DNA from: Ancylobacter sp. SL191
GTDB taxonomy: Bacteria > Pseudomonadota > Alphaproteobacteria > Rhizobiales > Xanthobacteraceae
Assembly: GCF_026625645.1 (NCBI RefSeq)
Contig: NZ_CP113056.1
Coordinates: 2,765,001-2,829,000 of the forward strand
Length of the DNA: 64,000 bases
Direction of reading: 5' to 3'
A program made the translations under genes and the position numbers. The stretch's first letter is position 1. The number at the start of each line of letters is the position of its first letter. The notes under the pieces were generated by a model that was given only the letters and a program-made list of their open reading frames with translations, made no database searches and was not told where the DNA came from. Shown piece by piece: positions 34,486 through 43,700 of this stretch.

Positions 34486-35607
34486 GTGCTTGTCCTCGCC
34501 CCCCGCATCGCCATTCCCGTCGCCTATGCCGGGCTGTTCTTCGGCATCGGCGTCTACATCCCGTTCTTCCCGATCTGGTTGCAGGGGCGGGGCTTCGATG
34601 CCGGGCTGATCGCGCTGACGCTCGCCGTGCCCTTCGGCATCCGCCTGTTCACCATGCCGCTCGGCGGGCTGGTGGCGGACCGCAGCGGGCGCCCGCGCGC
34701 GACGCTGGTGGTCTATGGGCTGATGACCGCGCTCGCCTTCTGCGCGGTGGCGCTGGCGCCCGGCACCGGGCTGATGCTGGTCGCCCTCGCCATCGCCGCC
34801 TCCTTCTGGCAGCCGAGCCTGCCGGTGCTCGACGCCTATGCGGTGGCGCGGCGGGCGGAGGGGGTGATCGATTATGGCCGGGTGCGGCTCTGGGGCTCGC
34901 TCGCCTTCATCGCCGGCAATTTCGCCGGGGGCTTCCTGCTGCCGCATCTGCCGAAGGACGCGACCGTCTGGCTCATCGTCGCCGGCAGTCTCGTCGCCGC
35001 GCTGGCGGCGCTGACGCTGGAGGAGATGAAGCTGCCGGAACGCACAGCGCGCGCGGGCTTTCCCCGCATCCCGCGGACGCTGGGCCTCGCCATTGGCGCG
35101 GCCGCGCTGGTGCAGGCCTCGCACGCCACGCTCTATGCCTTCGCCTCGATCAACTGGCGGGCGGCGGGGCTCAGCGATTCCGCGGTGGGGCTGATGTGGT
35201 CGATCGGCGTCATCGCCGAGGTCGCGCTGTTCCATGTCGGCACGCGGGTCACGCAGCGCCTCGGGCCGGAGAAGCTGCTGCTGATCGGCGGGCTCGCCGG
35301 CGTGCTGCGCTTCGGGGCGATGGGGATGGACCCGCCGGACGACCTGCTGCCGGTGCTCCAGCTGCTGCACGCGGCGACCTTCGGCTGCACCTATCTCGGC
35401 ACGGTGGAAATGGTCGCCCGCCATGCGCCGGAAGGGCGCGGCGCGGCGGTGCAGGCGCTCGCCGCCTGGGCGACGACCATTGCCATGGCGCTGGCGACGC
35501 TCGCCGCCGGCCCGCTCTGGCAGGCCTTTGGCGGGCACGCCTTCCTGTTCTCAGCGCTGCTGGCAGGGCTGGGCGCGGGGATCGCGGCGAGCCTGACGCG
35601 GCGCTGA
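34486..35607 (+). CDS. Major facilitator superfamily transporter (HcaT/LacY-like group)
   Basis: A 373-residue transporter with 11-12 predicted helices. The N-terminus AYAGLFFGIGVYIPFFPIWLQGRGFDAG and GGLVADRSGRPRATLV (MFS loop 2-3 motif) place it in the MFS_1-like group with 3-phenylpropionate transporter HcaT. The substrate is unknown. The start is GTG at 34486. It converges with the dipeptide epimerase gene, the two ends being 2 bases apart; it could import that enzyme's dipeptides, but this is only positional. Confidence 0.83.
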   Translation: MLVLAPRIAIPVAYAGLFFGIGVYIPFFPIWLQGRGFDAGLIALTLAVPFGIRLFTMPLGGLVADRSGRPRATLVVYGLMTALAFCAVALAPGTGLMLVALAIAASFWQPSLPVLDAYAVARRAEGVIDYGRVRLWGSLAFIAGNFAGGFLLPHLPKDATVWLIVAGSLVAALAALTLEEMKLPERTARAGFPRIPRTLGLAIGAAALVQASHATLYAFASINWRAAGLSDSAVGLMWSIGVIAEVALFHVGTRVTQRLGPEKLLLIGGLAGVLRFGAMGMDPPDDLLPVLQLLHAATFGCTYLGTVEMVARHAPEGRGAAVQALAAWATTIAMALATLAAGPLWQAFGGHAFLFSALLAGLGAGIAASLTRR

Positions 35608-35609
35608 CA

Positions 35610-36587
35610 TCAGCCCCAGAGCGCCGGATCGGGCGGGAAGACGCGGCTGCCCTCATAGACGAGGCCCGGCGTGCGGTCTTTCGCCAGCAGCAGCGGCCCG
35701 TCCAGATCGACGACCTCGGCCATGCTCGCCAGCAACAGCGCCGGGGCCATGGAGAGCGAGGTCGCCACCATGCAGCCGACCATGATCGACAGCCCCGCCG
35801 CCTGCGCCATCCGGGCGAGCGCCAGGGCCTCGGTCAGCCCGCCGGTCTTGTCCAGCTTGATGTTGAGCGCATCATAGCGGCCGACGAGATCGGCCAGCGT
35901 GTCGCGCCCATGCGCGCTCTCATCGGCGCAGACCGGCACGGGGCGGGTGATGACGGACAGCATGGCATCGTCGGCGGCGGGCAGCGGCTGCTCGACCAGC
36001 TCGACGCCGGCCGCCGCGCAGGCGGCGAGGTTGGCCGCGAGGTTGCCGGCGTTCCAGCCCTCATTGGCATCGACGATGAGCCGGGTCCGCGGCACAGCGC
36101 GGCGGATGGCGGCGAGGCGCGCGGCATCACCCTCGGCGCCGAGCTTGAGCTTCAAGAGCGCGTGGCCGCTGGCGGCGGCGGCTTCCGCCATCGCCTCTGG
36201 CGTGCCGAGGCTGAGCGTATAGGCGGTGACGACGGGGCCGGGGGCCGGCAGGCCGGCGATCTCATGCACGCGCGTGCCGCTGCGCTTGGCCTCCAGATCC
36301 CACAGCGCGCAGTCGAGCGCGTTACGCGCCGCGCCGGGGGGCAGGATGTATTGCAGCGCATGGCGGTCGGCCCCGGCCTCGATGGCGCGGCGGGCGCTCT
36401 CTATGGCGGCGGTGACGCCTTCCACGCTCTCGCCATAGCGCGCATAGGGCACGCATTCGCCACGTCCAAGCGCCGCCCCGTCGCGTATCTCCACCGCGAC
36501 CACGACGGCCTCGGTCTTCGAGCCGCGCGCAATGGTGAAGCTGCCACGGATGGGAAAACGTTCAACGGCGAGGGACAGCGTGGGCAT
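35610..36587 (-). CDS. Dipeptide epimerase, probable L-Ala-D/L-Glu epimerase
   Basis: A 325-residue enolase-superfamily enzyme of the muconate-lactonizing/dipeptide epimerase group. The first catalytic lysine pair lies in LLKLKLG. The metal ligands are in DANEGW, VEQPLP and CADES, and the opposite-face lysine is in ALNIKLDKTGGL. The subfamily converts L-Ala-D-Glu from recycled murein peptides to L-Ala-L-Glu. The N-terminal ERFPIRGSFTIARGSKTEA is typical of the AEE branch. Related enzymes with other dipeptide preferences are possible. Confidence 0.85.
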   Translation of the reverse strand: MPTLSLAVERFPIRGSFTIARGSKTEAVVVAVEIRDGAALGRGECVPYARYGESVEGVTAAIESARRAIEAGADRHALQYILPPGAARNALDCALWDLEAKRSGTRVHEIAGLPAPGPVVTAYTLSLGTPEAMAEAAAASGHALLKLKLGAEGDAARLAAIRRAVPRTRLIVDANEGWNAGNLAANLAACAAAGVELVEQPLPAADDAMLSVITRPVPVCADESAHGRDTLADLVGRYDALNIKLDKTGGLTEALALARMAQAAGLSIMVGCMVATSLSMAPALLLASMAEVVDLDGPLLLAKDRTPGLVYEGSRVFPPDPALWG

Positions 36588-36936
36588 GGGGCGTCAACCG
36601 GTGGGGACGGAACGAATCGCTCAGCCCACTCTAGGCGCCCGCCCGCGGCTCTGGCGAGACCGGCCGTCGCCGCGAAGGGGCGCGGGCGGGCGGGCGCGGC
36701 GCGCGCATGGGTCAGGATAGGGCCGATGGTACATCCTTGCGTCACAGGGAAAGCACAGTTTTCGAGCTAGAACGATTTGGCATCATCAAGATACCCGCAG
36801 CAAGCCGTGGCGCCTCGACAGAGCATGAGCCGCACGGCTATGAAGCAAAAGCGCAAATTGCGCGTGGCCGGGCCGCGCGCCGCCGTGCCGTCACCCGCCG
36901 CAAGGCGGCGTCGAAACCGAATGGGAGCTGCTGATC
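36588..36936. other. Divergent intergenic region between epimerase gene and Mla operon
   Basis: These 349 bases hold no gene I accept. Positions about 36725-36860 are less GC-rich than the surroundings (for example TTTTCGAGCTAGAACG), as expected of a promoter region for one or both divergent units. A 36-codon frame from the ATG at 36840 overlaps the mlaE start and is rich in Arg/Ala only; I treat it as noise. Confidence 0.5.
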
Positions 36937-38085
36937 TTGGGAGCCGCTGAGGCACCGCTGCTCGCCACGGCGCGCCATGGGCGCGAGCTGGTGATCGTCG
37001 GCAATGGCCGGTGGGTCGCCGCGCAGGGCCGGGCGCTGGAAGGCGTCGTCGAGGCGGCGCTGGAGGAGCTGCGCGCGGGCGGTGCCGAGACGGCGCGGCT
37101 GGATTTCTCCGGCGTGCGCCGGCTCGACACGGTCGGCGCGGTGATGCTCGACCGGCTGATCCGGGCGCTGGACACAGCCGGCGTGCGCGCCCAGCTCGTG
37201 GGGCTGGAGCGGCGGTTCCACCCGCTGCTCAAGGAAATCACCAATGGCTGCCACGAGGTGCCGCCGGTCAAGCCGCATGCCAATGCGCTGGTCGGCTCGG
37301 TCGAGCTGATCGGCAAGGTGGTGGTGGAGACCGGCCAGGACGCGCTGTTCTTCCTCTCCTTCATCGGCGCCGTGGTTGGGGCGCTGCTGCGCGTGCTGGT
37401 GCGCCCGCACACCTTCCGCTGGACCTCGATGGTCTATCACCTCGAGCGCACGGGGCTGCGCGCGGTGCCGATCATCGCGCTGATCACCTTCCTGATCGGC
37501 TGCATCATCGCCCAGCAGGGCATCTTCCATTTCCGCAAGTTCGGCGCGACGACCTATGTGGTCGACATGGTGGGCATTCTCACCCTGCGCGAACTCGGCG
37601 TGCTCATCGTCTCCATCATGGTCGCCGGCCGCTCCGGCAGCGCCTTCACCGCCGAGCTCGGCTCGATGCGGATGCGCGAGGAAGTGGACGCGCTGCGCGT
37701 CATGGGCTTCGACCCGAACGAGGTCCTGGTGCTGCCGCGCCTCGTCGCGCTTATCATCGCCGTGCCGCTGCTGACCTTCATCGGCAATATGTGCGCGCTG
37801 TTCGGCGGCGGGTTGGTGGCCTGGCTCTATGGCGACATCTCGCCGACCATCTTCCTGCACCGGCTGCAGGAGGCGATCGCGCTCAACACGTTCGAGGTGG
37901 GCATGATCAAGGCGCCCTTCATGGCCGCCATTGTCGGGCTCATCGCCTGCATGGAGGGCATGCGGGTCGGTGGCAGCGCCGAATCGCTGGGCGCCCACAC
38001 CACCGCCTCGGTGGTGAAGGCGATCTTCCTGGTGATCGTGATGGACGGCCTGTTCGCCATGTTCTTCGCCGCGATCGACATGTGA
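36937..38085 (+). CDS. mlaE: MlaE-type ABC transporter permease with N-terminal STAS-like domain
   Basis: A 382-residue inner-membrane permease for phospholipid transport. Residues 1-110 form a STAS-like domain (LDFSGVRRLDTVGAVMLDRLIRAL). The remainder is the MlaE permease with GIFHFRKFGATTYVVDMVGILTLRELGVL and SGSAFTAELGSMRMREEVDALRVMG. In E. coli the STAS domain is the separate protein MlaB; here it is fused, as in many alphaproteobacteria. The start is TTG at 36937 with GGGAG nine bases upstream. It begins the operon mlaE-mlaF-mlaD-lipoprotein. Confidence 0.9.
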   Translation: MGAAEAPLLATARHGRELVIVGNGRWVAAQGRALEGVVEAALEELRAGGAETARLDFSGVRRLDTVGAVMLDRLIRALDTAGVRAQLVGLERRFHPLLKEITNGCHEVPPVKPHANALVGSVELIGKVVVETGQDALFFLSFIGAVVGALLRVLVRPHTFRWTSMVYHLERTGLRAVPIIALITFLIGCIIAQQGIFHFRKFGATTYVVDMVGILTLRELGVLIVSIMVAGRSGSAFTAELGSMRMREEVDALRVMGFDPNEVLVLPRLVALIIAVPLLTFIGNMCALFGGGLVAWLYGDISPTIFLHRLQEAIALNTFEVGMIKAPFMAAIVGLIACMEGMRVGGSAESLGAHTTASVVKAIFLVIVMDGLFAMFFAAIDM

Positions 38086-38105
38086 GGGGCGAGGGGCTTT
38101 CCGAC

Positions 38106-38927
38106 ATGATGCACAGCCACAGCGACGCCCAGCCGATCCCCGACATCCAGCCGGGTGAGCCGATCATCTCCGTGCGCGACGTGGTGGTGGCCTTTGGCGA
38201 GCGCACCATCCTCAAGGGCCTGTCGCTCGACGTGATGAAGGGTGAGATCATGGGCTTTGTCGGCGCCTCGGGCGGCGGCAAATCGGTGCTCACCCGCACC
38301 ATTCTCGGCCTCGTGCCCAAGCGCTCGGGCACGGTGGAGGTGTTCGGGCAGGATCTCGACACGCTGAACTATGAACAGCGCCGGCAACTGGAACAGCGCT
38401 GGGGCGTTCTGTTCCAGCAGGGCGCCCTGTTCTCCTCGCTCACCGTGCGGCAGAACATCCAGTTCCCGATGCGCGAATATCTCGACCTGTCACCGCAATT
38501 GATGGACGAGATCACCATCGCCAAGGTGGAAATGGTCGGGTTGCAGCCGGATGTCGTGACCAAGATGCCCTCCGAACTCTCGGGCGGCATGATCAAGCGC
38601 GTGGCGCTCGCCCGCGCCCTGGCGCTCGACCCGGAAATCCTCTTTCTCGACGAGCCGACCTCGGGTCTCGACCCGATCGGCGCCGGCGAATTCGACGAGC
38701 TCATCGCCACGCTGCAGCAGACTTTGGGGCTGACCGTATTCATGGTAACCCACGATCTCGACAGCCTTCACACCGTCTGCGACCGCATCGCCGCCCTGGC
38801 CGATGGCAAGGTCATCGCCGTGGGACCGATCGACACGATGCTCGCCTCCAAACACCCCTGGGTTACCGCCTATTTCCACGGAAAGCGGGCGCGTGCGGCT
38901 GGCTTTGTCGAGCAGGGGGCGCGCTGA
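38106..38927 (+). CDS. mlaF: MlaF-type ABC transporter ATPase
   Basis: A 273-residue ATPase that energises lipid transport. Walker A is GASGGGKS, the signature is LSGGMIKRVALARALALDPE with Walker B ILFLDEPTSGLDP, and the switch histidine is in VTHDLDS. The ATG at 38106 is used; a GTG at 38082 overlapping the mlaE stop is an in-frame alternative adding eight residues. It is followed 6 bases later by the MCE protein. Confidence 0.93.
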   Translation: MMHSHSDAQPIPDIQPGEPIISVRDVVVAFGERTILKGLSLDVMKGEIMGFVGASGGGKSVLTRTILGLVPKRSGTVEVFGQDLDTLNYEQRRQLEQRWGVLFQQGALFSSLTVRQNIQFPMREYLDLSPQLMDEITIAKVEMVGLQPDVVTKMPSELSGGMIKRVALARALALDPEILFLDEPTSGLDPIGAGEFDELIATLQQTLGLTVFMVTHDLDSLHTVCDRIAALADGKVIAVGPIDTMLASKHPWVTAYFHGKRARAAGFVEQGAR

Positions 38928-38933
38928 GGCACC

Positions 38934-39980
38934 ATGGAAACACGCGCCAATTACATCATCATCGGGCTGTTCACCCTCGCCGTCATCGCGGCGGCCTTCG
39001 CCTTTGTGTGGTGGTTCAGCGGCTCCTCCGGCCGCGGGCCGCGCACCAATTATGACGTGGTGTTCAACGGCCCCGTCAGCGGCCTTCAGACCGGCTCGGC
39101 GGTGACCTTCAACGGCATCCCCGTCGGCGAGGTGACCGGCCTCAGGCTCGACACGCAGGATCCGCGCCGGGTCGTCGCCACCGTCGCCGTGCAGCCGACG
39201 ACGCCGGTGAAGTCCGACACCCGCGCCCAGCTCGACGCGCAGGTGCTCACGGGCCTGTCCTCTGTCGGGCTGATCGGCGGCAATGCCGGCGCCGAGCCGC
39301 TGCCCACCCCGCCCGATGGCGAGCTGCCGCGCATCCAGGCCGATGCTAGTGCGGTGCAGGATCTGATGCAGGGCGCGCGGCAGGTCATGGGCCGCGTCGA
39401 CGACATCGCCCGCCGGGTCGACGACCTGCTGCGGCTGAACGAGACCAAGATTTCCTCGGTCATCGACAATGTCGACAAGTTCACCACGGCGCTGGGGAAT
39501 AACTCCGGCAATATCGACCAGCTCATCACCGATGTGAGCTCGGCCGCCAAGCGCATCGACACGCTCGCCGGCAATCTCGACCGCACCGTCTCGGCGATCC
39601 AGCCGGAGAAGGTGACGGCCACGATCGACGACATCAGCCGCTTCACCGCGCAGCTCGAGGGCATGTCGACCAAGATCAATGCGATCCTCGACAATGTGAA
39701 CGGCCTGACCGCCTCGGAAGAGGGCAAGGGCATGTTCGCGGAAATTACCGGCGCCGCGGCGGAGGTGCGCAAGCTTGCCGCCAATCTCGACGTGCGCACC
39801 GCCGAGCTGACCGCGAACATCAACAAGTTCACCGGTCCGGGCCTGCGCCAATACGAGGCGCTGGCGGTCGACGGGCGGCGTACGCTGGCCGAGATCGAGC
39901 GGGTGTTCCGCAATCTGGAGCGCAACCCGCGCCAGTTCATCTTCGGCGGCCAGTCCGTTCCGAACTATACGGGGCGCTAG
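38934..39980 (+). CDS. mlaD: MCE-domain substrate-binding protein (MlaD type)
   Basis: A 348-residue protein with one N-terminal anchor helix (YIIIGLFTLAVIAAAFAFVWWF) followed by an MCE domain (VVFNGPVSGLQTGSAVTFNGIPVGEVTGL). A long C-terminal region of amphipathic, probably coiled-coil helices (about residues 135-330) comes next, with repeated Asp-Asn-Val and Leu-Asp-Arg phrases. It binds lipid in the periplasm and is longer than E. coli MlaD (about 180 residues), as is usual for PqiB/YebT-like or alphaproteobacterial forms. Confidence 0.9.
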   Translation: METRANYIIIGLFTLAVIAAAFAFVWWFSGSSGRGPRTNYDVVFNGPVSGLQTGSAVTFNGIPVGEVTGLRLDTQDPRRVVATVAVQPTTPVKSDTRAQLDAQVLTGLSSVGLIGGNAGAEPLPTPPDGELPRIQADASAVQDLMQGARQVMGRVDDIARRVDDLLRLNETKISSVIDNVDKFTTALGNNSGNIDQLITDVSSAAKRIDTLAGNLDRTVSAIQPEKVTATIDDISRFTAQLEGMSTKINAILDNVNGLTASEEGKGMFAEITGAAAEVRKLAANLDVRTAELTANINKFTGPGLRQYEALAVDGRRTLAEIERVFRNLERNPRQFIFGGQSVPNYTGR

Positions 39981-39983
39981 GCG

Positions 39984-40673
39984 ATGGTCGGTGTGAACGC
40001 ACAGAAGAACAGGGAAGGCGACGTGACGGCATCTGACGTGACGCTGACGGACGTGACGGGAACCGAACGCCGCCACCGGCTGGCCGGCACAGCGGCCATT
40101 CTCGCGCTTGCCCTCGGGCTCGGCGGCTGCGCCTCGCTGCTCGGCGGTGGCGACAAGGCCCTGCCGACCTTCGACCTGACGGCGCCGGCGGGATTCAGCG
40201 CCCCCCGCGCGGGTTCGGCGCAGCTCGTGGTGGCAGGCTCGACCGCGCTGCAGGTGCTCGACACCGAGCGGATCGTCGTCGAGCCTCAGCCCGGCCAGAT
40301 CACCTATCTCGGCAAGGCGCAATGGGCCGACCGGCTGCCGGCGCTGTTCCAGGCGCGGCTGATCCAGTCCTTCGAGAATTCCAGCCGTGGCCGCGCCGTC
40401 GGCCGGCCGGGTGATGCGATCAACGCCGATTACACGCTGCTGACCGACATCCGTGCCTTTGGCCTCCAGACCTTCGGCGAGGGACCGGAGGCGGTGGTCG
40501 AGGTGTCCGCGCGCATCGTCAGCGCCAGCACCGGGCGCATCGTGGCGGCGAAGGTGTTCACCGCCCGCGCCCCCGCTGCCGGGACCAGCGGACCGGACGC
40601 GACCGGCGCGCTCGACGCGGCGTCCGATCAGGTGTTCGTGGACATCGTGACCTGGACCGGCGGGCGGGTCTGA
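39984..40673 (+). CDS. ABC-transporter auxiliary lipoprotein (PqiC/YmbA-like)
   Basis: A lipoprotein of up to 229 residues with lipobox LGLGGC in ILALALGLGGCASLLGGG. Its domain (ITYLGKAQWADRLPALFQARLIQSFENS) matches the auxiliary outer-membrane lipoprotein that accompanies MCE transporters. The ATG at 39984 places about 30 unusual residues ahead of the signal peptide. GTG at 40023, with GGGAAGG just upstream, would give a normal-length signal and may be the true start. It is last in the Mla operon. Confidence 0.82.
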   Translation: MVGVNAQKNREGDVTASDVTLTDVTGTERRHRLAGTAAILALALGLGGCASLLGGGDKALPTFDLTAPAGFSAPRAGSAQLVVAGSTALQVLDTERIVVEPQPGQITYLGKAQWADRLPALFQARLIQSFENSSRGRAVGRPGDAINADYTLLTDIRAFGLQTFGEGPEAVVEVSARIVSASTGRIVAAKVFTARAPAAGTSGPDATGALDAASDQVFVDIVTWTGGRV

Positions 40674-40700
40674 CGCCCTGCCTGATGTTCCGCTCCCATG

Positions 40701-40728
40701 AAAAAGGGCCCCTTGCGGGGCCCTTTTT
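40701..40728. terminator. Bidirectional terminator between the Mla operon and the GPR-like gene
   Basis: AAAAAGGGCCCC and GGGGCCCTTTTT form a perfect 12-bp stem with a 4-base TTGC loop. Runs of A and T on the two sides allow termination in both directions; the two transcription units converge here. Confidence 0.93.
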
Positions 40729-40760
40729 GTATGTCTGGGGCTGACCGGACCGCGCAGCCG

Positions 40761-43700
40761 CTAGTCGAAGCGGCCGGCGGCGTGGGCGAGCAGGGTGTAG
40801 ACCTTGCCGGTGTCCGAGGTCAGGTAGGTCTTGGTGAGCTGCTGGCCGCGCTCGTCGCGCCCGACCTGCTCGATCAGCCGCTCGAACTCGCCGATATAGC
40901 GGTCCACCGTGTCGCGGAATTCGAGGTCGCGCCGGTATTTGCGGCGGATTTCCTCGAAGGTCTGCTGGCCCTGCATGGTGTAGAGCCGGCGGGTGAACAC
41001 GTTGCGCTCGCCGCGCTTGTAGCGCTCCCACAGATCGACCGCCGCCTCATGGTCGATCATCCGGGCGATGTCGACGGAGAGCGAGTCGAGCGACTCGATG
41101 GCGTGGTGCACCGGACGCTCGGATTCGCGCTCGACACGGGCCGGGCGGCCCTCCGGGGCACGGCCGCGCGGGGCGGACGGCGCCAGCGAGGGGCCTTCAT
41201 GGTCGGCGCGGGCGAGCAGTTCCGACAGCCAGCCACCCTGCTGGCCCTCAGTGGGCTGACGGGCCGGGGCGGACGGCGTCGTCACAGGACGGCGCGGGGC
41301 AACGGGCGCGGCCGGGGCGGGACGCGCGGCGGCCGGGCGGGACGGCTCGTAGCGCGGCGCGGCGGGCTGGGCCGGGCGAGCCGGCTCATAACGCGGTGCC
41401 GGTTGGGCCTGACGCGGCGCGGGCGGGGCCGGACGGGCGGCGGGCTGAGCCGGGGCGGGACGGGCCGCCACGGGAGCCGGCGCCGGAGCCGGAGCCGGAG
41501 CCGGCGTTGGCGCCGGAGCAGGAGCCTGGGCGACCGGTGCGGGCGCCACCGGCGCCGCCACGACGGGCGCCGCGACGACGGGGGCGGGGGCTTCGATCAC
41601 CGGGGCGGGGGCCACCGGCGCCGGAGCCTGAGCCTGCGGCAAGGGCTGCGGCGCGCGGGCGCGGATGCCGTTATCGACATCCAGCGTGCGGCCATGGCGC
41701 GAGACGATGTCGTTCAGCTCGGCCAGTGCCTTGATCTGCTCGGCGATGGTGCGGCGCATGGCCGAGGCGTTGGCCTCGGTCTCCTCGGGCAGTTCGAGGA
41801 TGCCGCGCTTCATCTCCTCGCGGGTGGTCTCCAGCATGGTCTTGATGGCGGCGACCGAGTCGCGCAGCTCCTCGGCGGTGCCGTGGAAGCCGCGGCTGGC
41901 GTCGCCCATCAGCGTGTTCACTTCCTCGACCGCCTGGCGATAGGTCTCGCGCAGCGAAGCGAGGGTGCGCTCGCGCTCGGCTTCGGTCGCGCTGCGGATG
42001 TCCTCCTGCTGGGCGACGATGGTGCTGGTCGACTGGCTTGCGGTCTCGAGGATCGCCTTGGACAGCTCGGCGACGCGCTGTTCCGCCTTGCTGAAGGTCT
42101 GCTCGATCGAGCGGGCATAGGCACCGAGGCGCTCGTCAAGCTCCGCCGTGCGTCCGCCCACCTTCTCGGCGACCGCGAGCAGCGCCTCGTGGCGGCCGCC
42201 GAGCGTCTCGTCGAGATTCTCATGCGCCGCGCCGAGAGCGGTGGCGACGCTGGTGATGATGCCGGCCTGCTGGCTGAAGTTCTCGCTGAGCGCGGTGACA
42301 TCCTGCAGCACGCTGCCGGAAACCTCGCGCAGTTCGCGGATCTGCTCATCCATGCGGGTGGAGGCGCCGCGGCTGGCTTCCTCGACGCTGTAGACCGTGC
42401 TCTGGAAGGCCGAGAGGCGCTCGCTGATCGCGCCCTCGATGGCGGCGAGGTTGTTGGCCGAACCGGCCAGCACGTCCTGCAGCTGGACATTGACCTCGCC
42501 AAGCCGCTCCAGCAGCCCGGCGACATCGCCCTGAAGCGCCTGGTTGGTGGCGCCGATCTCGGCGACGGCCGCGCGGCCGCTCTCGGAGATCGCCTCGATG
42601 AGGCCGGCGCCGCGCCCTTCGAGCGCGCCGACGAATTCCTCGGTGAGGCGGGAGAGCTCGCCCGTGGTGAAGTCCGCCGTCTGTCGGGCGGCATCGACGA
42701 TGGTGGCGCCCCGCCCGTCGAGCGCGGTGACCAGTTCCTCGGTGACGCGGGAGAGCTCGCCCGTGGCGAATTCCGCACTCTGGCGGGCGGCATCGACGAT
42801 GCTGCTGCCGCGCCCGTCCAGCGTGGAGACGAACTCCTCGGTGAGGCGGGAGAGCTCGCCCGAGGTGAACTCGGCGCTCTGGCGGGCGGCTTCGACGATG
42901 TTGTTGCCGCGCCCGTCCAGCGTCTGGACGAATTCGTCGCCGACGCGGGAGAGCTCGGTGCTGGCGAATTCCGCCGTCTGGCGGGCGGCGTCGACGAGGT
43001 TGCTGCCGCGCTCGTCGAGCGTGCGGATGAACTCCTCGGTGAGGCGGGTGAACTCGGAGGAGGTGACGTCGCTGGTCTGGCGCACCGTCTCCACGAGCTG
43101 CGAGCCGCGCCCGTCAAATTCAGCGAGCAGGGCGTCGCTGGCGCGGGCGATCTCGTCCACCACCTGGCCGCTGACATGCTTGACGGTGTCGACGAGGTGC
43201 GAGCCGCGCCCGTCGAATTCGGTGAGCAGGCCGTCGCCGGCGCGGGCGATCTCGCCGGTCACATGGCTGGAGAGCTGCTGGAGCGCGGAGACCACGTCGC
43301 CGCTCTGATTGCCGAGATTGGCGAGCAGGTCGTCGCCGATGCGCGCCATTTCGGTCGCCGTGGTCTGGCTGGAGCGCTGGAAGGCGTCCAGGAGGCCGGC
43401 GGTGCGCTGCTCGACATTGTTCAGCACCTCGTCGCTCATCTGCATGAGCTGCTCGGCGCGCCCGCCGGTCGCCTGCTCGAAGGCCGAGACGATGGCGTCG
43501 GAGCGGGTTTCCAGAACGTGCAGCAGTTCCTCGCTGGCGCGGGCGATGTCGTCCACCGCGCCGGAGCGGGTGTTGTCGAGCGCGCGCACCAGATTGTCGC
43601 GATGGTCGTCAATGGCGGCGAGCAGCTCGCCGCTGGCGCGGGAGATTTCGCTGGTGATGCCGAGGCTGCGGTCTTCCAGCGCCGCGAGCAGGCCGTTGCC

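Noticed and set aside
36840..36950. Short frame of 36 codons before mlaE
   Set aside because: It overlaps the mlaE start, is mainly Arg/Ala/Pro, and has no ribosome-binding site.
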